Positions 6,651-6,886 of a DNA stretch of 6,886 nt are shown piece by piece. A program made the translations under genes and the position numbers. Under the pieces are notes generated by a model, which did not search any database, was not told where the DNA came from, and worked only from the letters and a program-made list of their open reading frames with translations. How positions within the stretch are numbered: the stretch's first letter is position 1; the number at the start of each line of letters is the position of its first letter. The DNA comes from an uncultured Clostridia bacterium (lineage in GTDB: Bacteria > Bacillota > Clostridia > Oscillospirales > Oscillospiraceae). The DNA lies in contig CAMEMX010000078.1 in NCBI GenBank assembly GCA_945927915.1, positions 1 through 6,886 of the forward strand, given 5' to 3'.

Positions 6651-6658
6651 GTGGTTTA

Positions 6659-6886
6659 TCAGAACATCTTGCGCTTGTTGTCGGAAGCGTCGAGCGCCAT
6701 CAGCGTGCCGACGGGATCCTTGACCTGGGACATGAAGATCATCGCGGCGATGATATAGGGCTTGTAGGATGCCTGCTTATACAGCGGGACGAGATAGCGG
6801 TCGAAGACGGAGTTGTCGACCTCGCCCTCTTCGCAGCTCAGGCCGGAGATGTCGGCGGGCAGGCAGTGCAGATACAGCGCCTTGCC
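6659..6886 (-). CDS. ygeW: C-terminus of a carbamoyltransferase, probably knotted YgeW type (5' end outside window)
   Basis: Only the last 75 residues are in the window, ending in tandem stops TGA TAA. HCLPAD (7-12 of the fragment) is the conserved motif of the aspartate/ornithine carbamoyltransferase family. The segments SGLSCEEGEVDNSVFDRY (14-31) and YKQASYKPYIIAAMI (36-50) look closer to the YgeW knotted carbamoyltransferases than to ArcB/ArgF, which usually have a Phe-Asp-Gln-Ala-Glu-Asn-Arg-type ending and no Ser-Tyr-Lys-Pro segment. Such enzymes are thought to act on a ureido compound in anaerobic purine/allantoin-type catabolism, making carbamoyl phosphate for the carbamate kinase next door. 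The tail DASDNKRKMF is unremarkable. The carbamoyltransferase family is secure; the YgeW assignment is from memory of the family and rests on the fragment plus context. Confidence 0.78.
   Translation of the reverse strand, partial: GKALYLHCLPADISGLSCEEGEVDNSVFDRYLVPLYKQASYKPYIIAAMIFMSQVKDPVGTLMALDASDNKRKMF

Noticed and set aside
5527..6723. 398-codon plus-strand open frame opposite carbamate kinase
   Set aside because: It begins inside the E2-like gene, crosses the terminator and has the Asp/Gly/Val-rich composition of an antisense frame; arcC motifs are complete on the other strand.

Overview
The window is moderately GC-rich (high GC at third codon positions) and reads like an anaerobic Gram-positive of the class Clostridia. 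An Oscillospiraceae/Ruminococcaceae-type gut bacterium is my best guess; this rests on protein flavour and gene content, not on a marker gene. Coding density is high. There are six protein genes (four complete, two cut by the window edges) in three transcription units, and no RNA genes, CRISPR arrays, insertion sequences or prophage signs.

Left part (1-3856, minus strand): a polyamine (spermidine/putrescine) ABC importer operon in the order potA-potB-potC-potD, reading right to left. It encodes the ATPase, two permeases and the substrate-binding protein, the last cut by the left edge. The genes are tightly coupled: potA/potB overlap by 11 bp once potB is started at its Shine-Dalgarno-supported ATG, and potB/potC and potC/potD each share a 4-bp ATGA. 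A TTGACT-17-TATATT promoter lies upstream of potA, preceded by a perfect 8-bp inverted repeat that could be an operator.

Middle (3857-5670): a 280-bp AT-rich divergent intergenic region, then a plus-strand gene with an extended -10 promoter. It encodes a 493-residue protein with a multi-pass membrane N-terminus fused to a domain resembling the catalytic domain of 2-oxoacid dehydrogenase E2 / chloramphenicol acetyltransferases. The usual catalytic His of HxxxDG is Glu. This is the least understood gene here. It ends at a strong hairpin terminator shared with the convergent gene to its right.

Right part (5674-6886, minus strand): a carbamate kinase gene (arcC/yqeA type), preceded by the 3' end of a carbamoyltransferase gene whose C-terminus looks like the knotted YgeW type. 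A perfect 10-bp-stem hairpin without a U-tract lies between them. YgeW next to a carbamate kinase is typical of anaerobic purine/ureide catabolic clusters, in which a carbamoylated intermediate is cleaved to carbamoyl phosphate and carbamate kinase recovers ATP. The rest of such a cluster would lie to the right of the window. A shared nitrogen-scavenging theme with polyamine import is possible, but the units are separately promoted and this is inference.
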